Positions 11,912 through 23,420 of a stretch of 64,000 bases of DNA are shown here, in pieces; the stretch's first letter is position 1, and each line of letters starts with the position of its first letter. Source of the stretch: Gadus chalcogrammus (Eukaryota; Chordata; Actinopteri; Gadiformes; Gadidae); contig NC_079427.1 of the NCBI RefSeq assembly GCF_026213295.1, forward strand, positions 31,384,700-31,448,699, read 5' to 3'. Position numbers and translations under genes: made by a program. The notes below the pieces were generated by a model that saw nothing but the letters and a program-made list of their open reading frames with translations, had not been told where the DNA came from and made no database searches.

Positions 11912-12322
11912 ACACACACACACACACACACACCACACACAAGGAGGTACAAATAATTGAGCAAAACCATAAGTTAAACAATACACTCCCTCCCCATCTA
12001 ATCCGTCAGACAGAGGGTAACGAATAGGAAATGGATGTAATGGAGCCCCTAATGAATGTACCCATGGTCCATCTCACCACCATCACATCACCAAAGGATT
12101 CCCTACATTGTCAACCTTGACCGCATTCACGCATCACACTTGGCCCTTGGAGATTTTTCCCAGTTTTTTTTATTTATTTTTTATCATAACTTTTGCCAAC
12201 TTGGATTTTGAATTATTTTGGATAATTCGTTTGCTGCATCTGAGATTATTTTGAGTTAATTAAAATATTGTTAATGTTCTTTGTAAAAAATGTTCTGTGG
12301 TCTTTCTTTGGTCTTTTCACAG
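10608..12322. other. Intergenic, with CA repeats and C/G homopolymers
   Basis: No gene was recognised up to the candidate exon at 12323. Contains short CA tracts (11502-11550), C runs at about 11657-11672 and 11690-11703, a ~20-bp G run at about 11743-11762 and a CA-rich block at 11815-11940. Confidence 0.7.
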
Positions 12323-12558
12323 AGGTGGTCATAAAACAGGAGGGAGGGTATATGAAGGGGCTGATCTCAGAGAGCTACCCCATTAATCTCCCTGCGTTCC
12401 ACGAAGATGTCGGTTATTATGATGACATAACATACCGTCACATTAGCTCACCTCATTTAGCGCCATTAGAAGCTCGTTCAGAGATCACTCCATGGTCACC
12501 TTCCAACCTCTCCATGGAAACCGGAGGACCGCCAAGTCTCAGCTCACACACACATTGA
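12323..12558 (+). CDS. Candidate terminal exon, unidentified
   Basis: An open frame of 78 codons follows a good acceptor (pyrimidine-rich, ending TTCACAG at 12316-12322) and ends at TGA 12556-12558. The translation has non-repetitive composition, with motifs VVIKQEGGYMKGLISES and HEDVGYYDDITYRH; VIKQE fits a sumoylation consensus. I do not recognise the protein. It enters with two bases of a codon (AG), the same phase as the fam131a terminal exon, so in principle it could join the donor at 553/554. There is no evidence for that. It could equally belong to an unknown gene or be a chance frame. No AATAAA follows closely. Confidence 0.25.
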
Positions 12559-13850
12559 CACATACGCAAAAACATGCATGCCTACACAAGACAAATACAA
12601 GACACCACATGATAATGGTCTATGAGCTGCACCTAATATCAAATATATATTTAGCAACCTCATCTTTGTGGTATACATTTATATATAATAGCTGTTCTTA
12701 TATCTGTAATATATACCATCCATAACATATATGGTACACATCGTTAATACATAATGTATTTAGTATTTTTGTAAAATTGTCAATAGTTAACTTCCGCTTG
12801 ATAAATTATCTCATGAACCATTATGTCGTTATTATAATTCATAGCTTATTTTTAATTTTTACTCAGGAGTGTTCATGTCGAAACCATGATTTATAAACTA
12901 GGAAATGCATTTCCTGCAGAAAATGCAGTGAGTGCTGTAGTGTCAAGTGAGGTTGAAAATATGTTTGATAAAGCTACACAGTTTGAGTTGTGAAAAAGTT
13001 AACACATTTGAACAGAGTTCCAAGGTTAAAGTCTGAACGCAGTAAGCGCTATCATGTAAACATGTCATATAGATAATCTGAAGTCTTAGAAAAAAAGAGA
13101 GTTTTAAGTTTATTGCCGCCGCCCTTGTAGGGGTAACACAGTTCTCAGTCTGGAGAGGACTGAGTGGGGACAGGATCTAGGTCCCCACACCCAATGCCGA
13201 TGGCTTCAATGTCCAGGTGAGTGAACACGTTGTGCTCTGTTTAGCCGTTTAGATCAACGGTAGCTTACTAGGACAGGGTAAGTAGCATTCAGGATGTCCT
13301 GAGGGACCGCCTAAAGTGTGTGCAGTGTTTGCGACCTGACACCCACCCCCCTACTTACTAAGATTGGGCTTAACAGGTGAAGCCCCCCTACCCCCAGGTA
13401 AGTAGCCCAATACAAAATAAATAAAAAGAAAATGTCTGTCCTTTACCCTCTGATGTTTACTCAACATGAAACACAGCTTATATTTCAGAGAAATGGTTCA
13501 AAAGACGTTTGCCAACGTTTAACACAGTATACATACATTTGTTCCAATCAACAGTAACATTTTAAACCGGGAAAACATAAAACTCATTTCCATGCTAAAT
13601 CACCAGATGTGCGTTTAACGTTCGGATCACTATCCCAATCCAATTATATCTATATTTATAACACTAATAACACCTATAACACTCGGACAAGAAAGACACT
13701 TTTCCTTCAGTCCTGAACAGTTATTCGTGTGAACCAGCGCCGCTACTGTACAATTCAGTTCAATGGGTTGTTGTGTGGGGTATATGCACGGAATGCACAG
13801 CGGTGCAATATCCCTTCCAGTGCAGTGCGTGTGGATGTGTGTGTTTGTTG
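12559..13850. other. Intergenic, AT-rich, nothing recognised
   Basis: AT-rich sequence to ~13090, then a GC-richer stretch (13110-13420) with TTACCTGG/CCAGGTAAG-like motifs but no open frame. No identified gene or element. Confidence 0.4.
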
Positions 13851-13854
13851 TGTG

Positions 13855-13902
<48 letters not shown>
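13851..13902 (+). repeat. (GT)n microsatellite
   Basis: Pure GT repeat of about 50 bp. Confidence 0.95.
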
Positions 13903-13905
<3 letters not shown>

Positions 13906-14019
13906 GGCACAGCGTTAGTTCGTTGAGTCACAGTTCTGTTCGGGCTGCGCATGATGAGTGCATCCTCTGTTTCAGTGTGTAAATGGTTAGGTTAGTGCAC
14001 GGAAGTATGCGGAGATGGA

Positions 14020-15096
14020 ATGAGTCTCAGAGCATGTTCCAAGATCTGCCTCGTCAGCGTCTTTCCTGAAGGACGAAGGGAGGAGTCCAGAAGGATGTAC
14101 GCTATCTTGGACGAGCAAAGCAACCGTTCCTCGGCGACGTCAGAGTTCTTCAGCATCTTCAACGTGGCGTGTAGTCCATCGCCATACACACTCAGGCCAT
14201 GTTCAGGTCTTAAGTAGACAGCTTGCAGAAAGGCCCGTGGTTACGTTGTGGAGTTAGCCGATGAGAAGGCCAATTTCCCTCTTCCCACACTCCTCGAATG
14301 CAACCAAATCCCAAACAACCGTACGGAGATCCCAACCCCCAATGCTGCTCGACACCACGGACACCTGAGACGCATCGCAGACGAGATCCCACCCCTGGTT
14401 CTAGATGCACACATACTCCTGTTGCTCGGTAGAGACATTCTTAGAGTAACAAAGTAAGAAGCCAAATAAACGGTCCACATGACGCCCCATTCTCCCAAAA
14501 GCTGGACCTTGGATGGGTCGTCGTCGGCGGACGTGTGCTCTGGGAAGCGCACAAGCACCCCACGTCGGAACATTCAAAACCTCCATTCTGGAAACTGGAC
14601 GGCCCAGTTTTCTCAGCCCATGCAGCAGCAAAATCCATGCGAAAGATGTTCGCCCACGGCTACTCAGCATTGGACACCACAGACAGCACAGAGACGCTCA
14701 ATGGAGAAAACCTGGGTCAGTCAGTCTTCCTTCACACAGCCAATGACAACAAGCTCGCTCCTTCAATGGATGACCTGAGATTCCTGCAGATCACGGAGGT
14801 CGAGTATCGCAAAAGTTGGTTCGCACCTCTTCCTTTCCAGACCCCACGAAAACAACTGCCAGACAACAGGTAGTACGCCAAAAGCGCCCTCAACTCTCTC
14901 CAATGCACTCTAAGCAAGCAGCCTCAGATGAAAGCCCACTACCTAGACTTTGTCGAGAAGATGCTTACCAACAAACATGCAGAGATTGCTCACCTTTACA
15001 GGAAGGCCAAGAGTGTTGGTATCTCCCATCATTTGAAGTATATCACCTAAGAAGCCAGGACAGATCTGTGTGGTGTTCGACTCCAGTGCACCTTAC
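14020..15096 (+). pseudogene. BEL/Pao retrotransposon pol, 5' portion (protease, start of RT), broken
   Basis: Frames on the + strand show BEL/Pao polyprotein features. First is an aspartic protease-like region with YAILDEQSNRS and SEFFSIFNVACSPSPY, then LLLLGRDILRV and an LDLGW-like segment in a shifted frame. After that come the linker and the start of the reverse transcriptase (KLAPSMDDLRFLQI). Several stops and frameshifts (near 14216, 14455 and 14872) make it non-functional. It continues at 21032 after removal of the DNA transposon 15100-21028; the host frame is continuous across that junction. No 5' LTR or gag was recognised, so the 5' part is missing or too diverged. It lies in the fam131a-clcn2 intergenic region. 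Confidence 0.85.
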
Positions 15097-15099
15097 AAA
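15097..15099. other. Target-site duplication AAA (left)
   Basis: AAA directly before the element tip TAGTCAGG. The matching AAA is at 21029-21031. Removing the element plus one AAA restores the BEL reading frame at a Tyr-Lys-Gly position, confirming the exact 3-bp duplication. Confidence 0.85.
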
Positions 15100-15229
15100 T
15101 AGTCAGGTGGCTTAACGAAAATACCGATACCGACTGGACAAAAGCACCAAACTTTGCATGGGTCTTCCTTAGGGCTTAGTAGTCAAATTTAGCCTAGGAG
15201 CCACCCCTCCCCCCTCCCTACCTGGCTAA
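15100..15229 (+). repeat. Left terminal inverted repeat of the Academ-like element
   Basis: Pairs with 20899-21028. Shared blocks include TAGTCAGGTGGCTTAACGA, GGACAAAAGCACCAAA, CTTCCTTAGGGCTT, TAGCCTAGGAGCCACCCC and a CCCCCCTCCCT end, with short indels between them. Confidence 0.9.
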
Positions 15230-16110
15230 TTTCTACCTGTCCCATGGTTTAGCCGTCATTACCAACACACTCTGCATAAAGGCACTTTACTACTGTTTTT
15301 TCATCAAATGTTTATTTGGTTGCCATGGTAACTTAATATCATAGTGGAGCTTCTGTACTTCAAGCTGTAAGACTGATGCCTTGATGTCCAGAAAAGTAAG
15401 TAAATCTACTCTTTATTCTTTGTGTGGGGCATATACACTTATTATGCGTCATTACCATATGTGTTCTATTTCTGTATTTTCGATTTTTTTAAAAACATTT
15501 TTATGACTTTAATAGTTTAAATGGTGTTCATTACATGTAGAAAGCTAGCTTCACTTGATTAGCCATCCTCTTTGCTAGTAAGGCTAGTTTTTTGGCAAAC
15601 ATGTCATTACCAGCACAGTCATTACCAGCACATTACAGCTTGTTACAATAGGTTACGATAAGTGATTTGTCATCACCGCAACCTATGTATAAATTACAAA
15701 ACATCCAACAATTATTTATTTTGGACAATGTTGGACAGTCTAAATGATCACTGTATAAAACAAAAGTTGAGACATATGGCATTTACTTGGCATTTACTTT
15801 ACTACTTGACTATATTCGATGATGTGAGGGTAATGACACATTTACTTGACATAGTTAAGTAAGTGGCAAAAAATCTGAAATTCCCTTATCTTTTGGTCTC
15901 AACCCAGCTCATAACGTTGCTTCTGACTGAAGGACAATTAATATTAGGATAATTTAATGTATACCAATTAGTCAAATTTGGAATTTGAATTTCAAAATTT
16001 CAGCAACCCAATTTGGCCCTTAATCTGAGAAATGCCCTTATATTGATTTTTAAATTAAAAATTTTAATTAATGTAAACTTTTCTATCGTTTCAGATTGTG
16101 AGACTTGAAA
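15230..16110 (+). other. 5' non-coding part of the Academ-like element
   Basis: AT-rich leader between the left inverted repeat and the first ATG. It contains repeats of GTCATTACCAGCAC near 15603-15632. A promoter is expected here; I see no diagnostic motif. Confidence 0.5.
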
Positions 16111-19100
16111 ATGGATCTAAACTGGGATCTCTGTGTTAAGAGTTTCGGGCCATTGATGATCTTCCAGTCAAACTCTGTTTTGGGAGTGATGAAACGGCTG
16201 ATAGTTTTGCTTCACATTCTGCTTCCTGGCACAAATCTTGCCTCCTGAAATTTAACAATTCCAAGCTGTCCAGAGCAATTAGAAAGAAAGATGGCCAATC
16301 AGATGAACCTGAACAGAGGCGGCCCACAAAGCGTCAAGCATTGGACTTGCAAAAGTGCTTATTCTGTGGAGAAGAAGGAAAAGAAAGCGATGTGCTCCAT
16401 GCAGTGTCAACATTTGATGCTGACAAGAATATCCGGGCCATGATTACAGAACTAAAAGATGCCCAGCTCATGAAGAGAATAGTTGGAGGAGATCTAATGG
16501 CAATGGAAGCAAAATACCATCTGACATGCCTGACCAAGCTTCGAAATCGCTACCGTAGTCACACTCGGAAAACAAACCATACACCTGAACTCACAGATCA
16601 GAGGATGAATGAGTCAAGAGCATTTGTAGAACTGACCAGCTATATAGAACATTCTGTGGACTCTGGAACTCTCCTTTTTAAGCTCTCTGAAATCCACTCC
16701 ATGTATGTGAATCGTCTTGGGGAACTCGGCATCAATAAATCAGTTAATAAAACCAGTCTGAAAGATCATTTGCTCGAACACTTCCCAGAAGCACAAGATC
16801 AGTTTGATGGGAGAAACACTATCATTTTCAAGGAAGGAATGAGAGACATGTTGAATGAAGCACTGAAGAATCGAGACTTCAATGAAGATGCTGCTATCCT
16901 GGCGAAAGCTGCTATAATAGTAAGAAAATACATATTCTGCCACAAAGGTTTTAAATTTACTGGTTCCTTCCCAGCAGAATGCCAAGAACACTCTCTGCCC
17001 TCAAGCCTCAAGTCCCTTGTCTCCATGATCTTGAATGGCCCGAACATCAAAGATCAGGACAAGCATGAGTCCCAAGCTAGTCTCACCATCGGGCAGGGCA
17101 TAATTTACAACACAAAGAAGATAACCTCTCAGACTTCTGTTAAGAGCAGACACACCCTGGAGCGCGAGCCACCCCTTCCCATCTATATTGGCATCAATAT
17201 ACATGCACTGGCTAGGAGCAAGAAACTCATACAGCAGTTATATCATATGGGAATCAGCATTTCGTATGACAGGGTTATGCAGATTGAGGACTGGATAACA
17301 AATTCTGCTTGTGAACGCTTTGATGATGATGGAGTGGTGGCTCCAGCCTGTCTCCGGAGAAGTCTCTTTACTGTTGGTGCCCTTGACAACTTGGACCATG
17401 ACCCCAGCTCAACCACTTCCCAGACCTCGTTCCATGGGACTGGAATCAGCCTTTTCCAGTTGCCGACCAAGAGTGAACCTGGTGAGAGCAGACCTCCTCT
17501 TACAATACCACCTTCAGGAAGTGGAAAGAATTATCTTCCTGATAATTACGCCACAGTCCCTGCCGTATCTCTGAAGACCACTGCTGTTGATGTGCCGGAG
17601 TGTAAGGTGTTCCCAGTGCGGAGCAACTTGGAAGAGGCTGTATCAAAGGAGGACAGCTGGGTCAAGTATGCACTGCCATTTTTAGAGAGGGGAGAGCTCA
17701 TTAAGGGAGATTCCATCGCATGGGCTGCCTATCACTCCTCTATGCAGCCTCCGGACGAAGACCTTCCAGCACACTGCGCCCTCCTTCCTTTGTTCCATGA
17801 GAAATCTGCCACGTCTGCTATGATAAAGCATGGCCATGGACGTCGTGAGGCAGGCGGTCGAATATCTGAACCCAGGACAAGTCCCAGTCACTACTTTTGA
17901 CCAGCCCCTGTTTGCCCTGGCCAAATGTGTACAGTGGAAATGGCCAGACACACATGGCGAGAGAGTGCATGTAGTTATGCTAGGTGGTCTGCACACAGAA
18001 ATGGCCCTCTGGAATACCCTGGGAGATGTTTTGGAAGGTTCTGGATGGACATCAGCCCTTACAGAGGCAGAAATAGCATCTTCTGGCACAGCTAACTCAT
18101 TTTTAAAAGTTGCACATCTTGCTCGAACAAGGCATGCTCACCAAGTCACACTCCTGACCCTGCATAAACTCCAGCGGGAGGCATTCCTCCTGAGTGACGG
18201 CCCCAAAGATGAAGACTCTTTCAGGATTTGGACAAACTGTATGAAGGAGAAGAGTCCCACTTTCATGTATTGGGACTTGATCATGAGGTATGAAACCCTG
18301 ATTCTCATCTTTGTCAGGGCTCACAGAGAGAAGAATTTCCCGTTGTATGTAAGAGTCTTGGAGGAACTCACACCACTGTTCTTTGCATTGGATCATGTGA
18401 ACTACTCCAGATGGATGCCCGTTCATATCAGAGATATGAAGTCCCTGCCTACTGCAATCAAAGAGGAGTTCAAGGAGCGTTCTCACTGGGTGCTCTCCAA
18501 GACCACCAATACATTCTCTTCAATTTATTTCGACCAAGCACATGAACAAGAAAACAAGATTGTCAAAGGTTCAGGTGGTGCTGTTGGGCTTACAGAGAAT
18601 CCTGCTGCCTTCAGACGGTGGATGCTCTCTGGACCAGAATTAGCCAGACTAGTGAAGCAGTTTGAAGGAGTATACCTCCCTGATGAGGAAACAGAGATCT
18701 CCACGAACTTCCAGCACCATGAGCAGGGTCTCTCGACACAAAAGACTTTCCAGAGACAAGTTTCCAGCCTTTCAGAAACCATCAAGCGAATGGGCAATCC
18801 CTTCTTGGATGACTTCCCTGATTTAGTAACTCTTGACAATCGCAACTGCACAGATGAATCAGTAATAGCCAGAGTGCGCACTTTGGAGTCCACAGGCAAG
18901 GAAAAGTACCAAGACTTTGTCAAGAAGGTGCTTGATGACCGCACCCACTCTATCCATGACCCAATCAAGAGAAATTCTCTGCCGCTCTTCAGAAAATGTC
19001 ATCACAAGCAAACATCTAAGCAGGGAAAGAAGATCAAAGTGCTTCAGAATAATGTAGCCCTCTTTGGCAGGCTGTACATTTCAATGCAAAGCCGGGATGG

Positions 19101-20446
19101 AAACTTGGATGATTTCTTTGCACATGAGATACAATCCTTCCCACCTTCTCTGTCAGACCTTACCAAACACAAACCTGCTCCAATGTCTTGACCAGCCTGG
19201 GCAAGCAGAGCCACCTTCAACCTACAACTGCAAAGTCCTAGATGGTGCCGTCATCGTCCACTGCTTGCCCACAACCAGAGTAAGCACATTTGATGAGTAT
19301 GCAGATGCAATATTCATCCCTTACCTAGAGAGTCAGCTTCGGGATGCAAAAAGATTGGATCTTGTTTGGGACACTTACACCACAGACAGTTTGAAAGAGT
19401 CTACGCGAGAAAAGCGAGGCACAGGTGTACGAAGGAAAGTATCAAGTCATACCAAGCTTCCTGGCAATTGGATGGACTTCCTTCGGGACTCAATGAACAA
19501 GGAGGAACTGTTTGGTTTTTTGACTTCCAAGATTAAAGAGTTTAGCTGGCCACAAGACAAGGCTGTCTACGCCACATCAGGGCCAGCTGTGGTATCCATT
19601 GGTTCCAGCAGCCCCATGAACAACTGCAATCAGGAGGAAGCAGACACGAGGCTTGTAGTCCACATTCTTCATGCACTGGAACAAGGGGAGATGAAGTTCC
19701 TGGTACGTACAGTGGATACAGATGTCATTGTCATACTTGTTGGCACCTTCCATGACATGCTTGCGACTCAACCTTTGGTCGACATCTGGGTTGCTTTTGG
19801 TATGGGCAAGAATTACAGGTTTTACCACATCAACACCATCTGTGCAAGCCTCGGGGAGTCACGATCAAAAGGCCTACCTGTGTTCCATGCATACTCTGGC
19901 TGTGACACGACCTCTGCATTCAATGGAAAAGGCAAGAAGTCAGTATGGCAAGCCTGGCAGTCTTATGAAGATGTTACAGAGACATTTGTATTTCTGGCCA
20001 ACCATCCCTTCCAGCAGCTCGAACTGGATGATGAATCATTCCAGAAGCTCGAGAGACTGACTGTTATTCTGTATGACAAAACCAGCCCTTTGACCTCAGT
20101 CAATGAAGCAAGAAAGGAACTTTTCTGCAAGAAGAATCTGGCAATGGACAAATTGCCACCCACCCAGGATGCACTGCTCCAGCAACTGAGACGAGCAGTG
20201 TATCAAGCAGGAATCTGGACTACCAGCACACAAACACAGCAGGTGGTTCCTTCTCCACAACAGTATGCCTGGAACAAGGTATCCAACTTATGGGTGCCTG
20301 TTTGGATGACAACTCCAGAAGTTTCAAGAGCGTGCAGGGAGCTCATTAAATGTTCCTGCAAAGGAGACTGTTCCAACTGCAGCTGTGGCAAAGCAAACCT
20401 GGACTGTTCACCACTTTGCAAATGTAAATGTGTTCTGGACTTCTGA
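16111..20446 (+). pseudogene. Academ-like transposon protein, about 1,440 codons, three frameshifts
   Basis: Three consecutive frames encode one protein. The likely start is ATG 16111, with a frameshift near 16140 (in-frame TAA at 16137). The first block runs to about 17830 and includes a zinc-binding-like CLFCGEEGKES and YHLTCLTKLRNRY. After a 1-nt insertion near 17832 the second block runs to about 19160, with TFDQPLFALAKCVQW. After another shift near 19165-19185 the third block runs to TGA at 20444-20446. The C-terminal third shows CNQEEADTRLVVH, TVDTDVIVILVG and HAYSGCDTTSAFNGKGK, arranged as in FEN1/XPG (PIN-fold) nucleases: acidic residues, then a G-D/GKGK helix-hairpin-like patch. It ends with a Cys-rich motif of the Tesmin/TSO1 CXC type (CSCKGDCSNCSCGKANLDC). 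The expected role is nuclease/transposase. Nuclease identity and superfamily are inferred from motifs alone. Confidence 0.75.
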
Positions 20447-20465
20447 GAGTGTTAACTGTTTTTTG

Positions 20466-20471
20466 AATAAA
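20466..20471 (+). promoter_or_regulatory. Poly(A) signal of the Academ-like gene
   Basis: AATAAA 19 bp after the stop codon, as expected for a compact transposon gene. Confidence 0.6.
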
Positions 20472-20898
20472 TTCTGAGTTCTTTCCTGCATTGGGTCTGC
20501 GTTTGAGTCCCTTCCTGCAATTCTTAACACAGGCTGGACAAAAGCACCAAACATGCCCTGCTGCCCCCTCCCCCGAACTCCCCCTCCCCCACAGACTCTC
20601 CCCCACCCTCTGGTGATAAATAATGTTTGAGATATGGCACGACATGTGAAAACTATGGTGGCGGACAACACCAAAACAAAGATATTGTACCACTAAACAC
20701 CAATAAAATGTGTTAAAATCATTAGTAAGAGCAACCATAAAAAAAGTCTAGGCTTGTTTTTGTTTATACTAATTAATGGATCTAAAATGTATTAGATGTA
20801 ATTCATTTTTAATATAATTACACCCTGTCTGTGGACAGAAATGGGCCGAATTCTAAAAAATGGGCCCGAATTCTGAAAAATACCCTTAAATATTAAAT

Positions 20899-21028
20899 AG
20901 GGAGGGGGGAGGGGTGGCTCCTAGGCTAAAAGTGACTACCAAGCCCTAAGGAAGCCTCATGCAAAATTTGGTGCTTTTGTCCGCCCGGTAACGGTAATGT
21001 CGAAAATACTCGTTAAGCCACCTGACTA
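20899..21028 (-). repeat. Right terminal inverted repeat of the Academ-like element
   Basis: Reverse complement of 15100-15229 with minor indels. The last 19 bases are an exact match to the left tip. Confidence 0.9.
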
Positions 21029-21031
21029 AAA

Positions 21032-22541
21032 GGAGTCTCTCTCAACAACGTATTCTTCACAGGCCCTGATCTGAACAATACCCTTTTGGGGGTGCTCATG
21101 AGATTCCGGAAGGAACCTGTTGCCATCACCGCCGACATTCAGCACATGTTTCACTGCTTCATTGTGCGTGAAGACCACAGAGACTTCCTCCGCTTCCTGT
21201 GGTTCCACAACAACGACCCGGACAGTGACAATGTCTTCGGCAACAGCCCATCCCCCGCCCTCGCCATATACGGCCTGAGAAGAGCAGCCAAGGAAGAAGA
21301 AAATAACTTCGGCAGCAACATGAGAAGGTTCGTCGAACGAGAGTTCTGTGTAGACGATGCACTTAAGTCCTTCCCTACCAAAGCAGAGGCCATCAGTGTC
21401 CTCAGACGTGCACAAACGATGCTAGTGTCAAACCTCAGGCTGCATAAAATAGCCTCCAATAGACCTGCTGTGCTAGAAGCATTCCCTCTAAAAAGAACGT
21501 TCCAAGGATATCAAAGATCTCAACCTCCTCACCGATGACGACCCTCTACAACGCAGCCTTGGAGTGTCCTGGAACATTGCTTCGGACACTTTCACATTCC
21601 AGGCCATGGACGACAACAAACCTTTCACCCGTAGAGGAGTGTTGTCCACGGTGAACAGCCTGTATGACCCCCTCGGCTTCTTAGCCCCCATCACAATTCA
21701 AGGCAGGCTGCTCCTCAGAGACCTCACCAAGCAAGCCAAGGACTGGGACACACCCCTCCCCGGAAACAGGGAAGCTGAGTAGACCAGGTGGAGAGACTCA
21801 TTAAAAGACCTACAGGAGCTTCAGATACCCTGCACCTACACGTCTTTCTCTCCCTCTAGTACTCTCCTCAAGGAGCTTTGTGTCTTCGCAGACGCCTCTA
21901 CTACGGCCATCGAAGCAGTAGCTTATCTGAAAGCCACCACTGAAGAGGGACAGACTGAGGTCGGTTTCATCTTTGGAAAAGCCAAGCTGGTGCCTCAACC
22001 AGACCTCTCTATCCCTACACTGGAATTGTGCGCAGCTGTGCTTGCAGTCGAGATTGCAGAGTTGATCGTTGAAGAGATGGACCTGGAGGTCGACCGTATC
22101 ACATACTACTCAGACAGCAAGGTAGTCCTTGGGTACATTCATAATCAAGCAAGGCGGTTCTTCATCTACGTGAACAACAGAGTTCAACGGATGCGACAGT
22201 CCACATCCCCAGACCAATGGAGGCATGTGCCTTTCGACCACAACCCAGCTGACCACGGGTCTAGGTCTATCCCAGCGGCCCTCTTAAGCAGCATAACATG
22301 GCTCTCCGGACCAGCCTCTCTTTGGAATCCATCTCCCCACCCTCTCAAAGCCCAACCTCCAAGTAGGAGACATTGTCCTAATGAAGGACAATCAAGCCAA
22401 GAGAAACCAGTGGCCTATGGCTATTCCAAGCCAGGACGGGGTCATGAGGAAAGTGGACATCAGAGTTGTCAAGGACGGCACCAGAGAGTCTTCTCCCGTC
22501 CCGTGGCTGAGGTGGTCCTCCTCCTTTCTCCACAAGACTAG
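21032..22541 (+). pseudogene. BEL/Pao retrotransposon pol, 3' portion (RT, RNase H, C-terminal tail), integrase deleted
   Basis: Continues the frame interrupted at 15096. Pao-type RT is visible as GPDLNNT, FRKEPVAITADIQHMFHCF and FGNSPSPALAIYGLRRAA. The A17/Pao linker follows as SLYDPLGFLAPITIQGRLL. An RNase H-like region comes next (IPTLELCAAVLAVEIAELI, YYSDSKVVLGYIHNQARRFF, VPFDHNPADHGSR). At about 22330-22350 the sequence jumps to the C-terminal tail (VGDIVLMKDNQAKRNQWP, in another frame), which ends FSRPVAEVVLLLSPQD with TAG 22539-22541. The integrase core expected between RNase H and this tail is absent. Frameshifts near 21490 and 21780 also break the gene. Confidence 0.88.
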
Positions 22542-22586
22542 TACTTTTGGTTTCATCTGGGCTCGTTAGAGACGCCAGGGGTGGAG

Positions 22587-23093
22587 TGTTCTGGACCCTA
22601 TTCGTCACTGTTTTTATGCTGAGGCTTTTATTTTATCAAGCCGTCTTTATTTGTTAGTACTTCCGGTTGGAAGTGGCCATTCCGGAAGTGATTCCGCTGA
22701 CTACTTAACACTAGAGAAATCACATTTTCCACCTTCCAAGTCTTGCTAGCTGTATGATCGCAATGTTTGCAAGTACTGCAGCTTGTTAGGTCCTTAGCAG
22801 CATTATTTTGGTTATTGGATCACCGATTTGTACCATTTAATATGGCGCCAGCTACGTTTATTGCCTGTGGAGAGAAACAGTAAAGCTCCAACTATCGTGC
22901 ACTTAGTTATTACAATAAGTTATATTGTGTTTTTGCATCCCGTTTTGTAACTGATATATATTTATGTTTGTGTTTCAGTTTCACTCTTTGAATTTGAGTA
23001 AACCTTCCTAATCGGCACCACACTTCTTGGAGTTATTCATTATCAATTAGTTTAGCTGAACTGAGTAGTGTGATTGCTACTCAGACCAGTACA
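22587..23093 (+). mobile_element. Probable 3' LTR of the BEL/Pao element
   Basis: Begins TGTTCTGGACC immediately after a purine-rich tract (AGGGGTGGAG) 45 bp past the pol stop, as expected for an LTR behind a polypurine tract. It probably ends at CCAGTACA (TG...CA). No 5' LTR partner is present in the window, so the length is provisional. Confidence 0.55.
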
Positions 23094-23420
23094 ATTATGC
23101 TGCTGTATTTTCAGAGACCCCCACAGATATCTGAGTTGAGCTGCTTTCATGGGAGCCAGACATCTCTCTATGGGAGCTCAGCTCCCACTGGCTCCCATCT
23201 AACTCGAACCCTGGCTATAGATATTTTTTAAACTGCCGAGCCGGTTTGGTCGTAGCTTGGCACACCCGGCGATATCTCAAGTTTCCTGTGTAATACCGAG
23301 GGGGTCAAATCCCCTGTTCGTCACGGCGCAGGCTTTCTTGGTTCACTGGGGAAGGCGGGGCTGCGCACAGAGTCTCTGACCTCTTTAGAAAAATTTATAT
23401 TATTGAATACCCGCATGCAA
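23094..23420. other. Unassigned sequence between BEL LTR and gypsy remnant
   Basis: Contains short repeats of GGGAGC...CTCCCA type (23140-23210) and otherwise nothing I recognise. Confidence 0.35.

Larger units (their letters stand above)
15100..21028 (+). mobile_element. Academ-like DNA transposon, 5.9 kb
   Basis: Ends are TAGTCAGGTGGCTTAACGA and its exact complement, extending as imperfect inverted repeats over ~130 bp (15100-15229 and 20899-21028). It is inserted in a BEL/Pao pol gene with a 3-bp AAA duplication. It holds one long gene in pieces (16111-20446) with FEN1/XPG-like acidic motifs and a terminal CXC motif. A 3-4 bp target duplication combined with an XPG-type nuclease is the known signature of the Academ superfamily, so Academ (XPG lineage) is my best assignment; it is inferred, not searched. 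The gene carries only about three frameshifts and few stops, so the copy looks fairly young. A third copy of the subterminal motif GACAAAAGCACCAAA lies internally near 20535. Confidence 0.8.

Noticed and set aside
16341..20446. Reading the three large frames as host genes
   Set aside because: They are consecutive pieces of one protein, lie inside precise TIRs with a target duplication, and sit within a retrotransposon, so they belong to a transposon.
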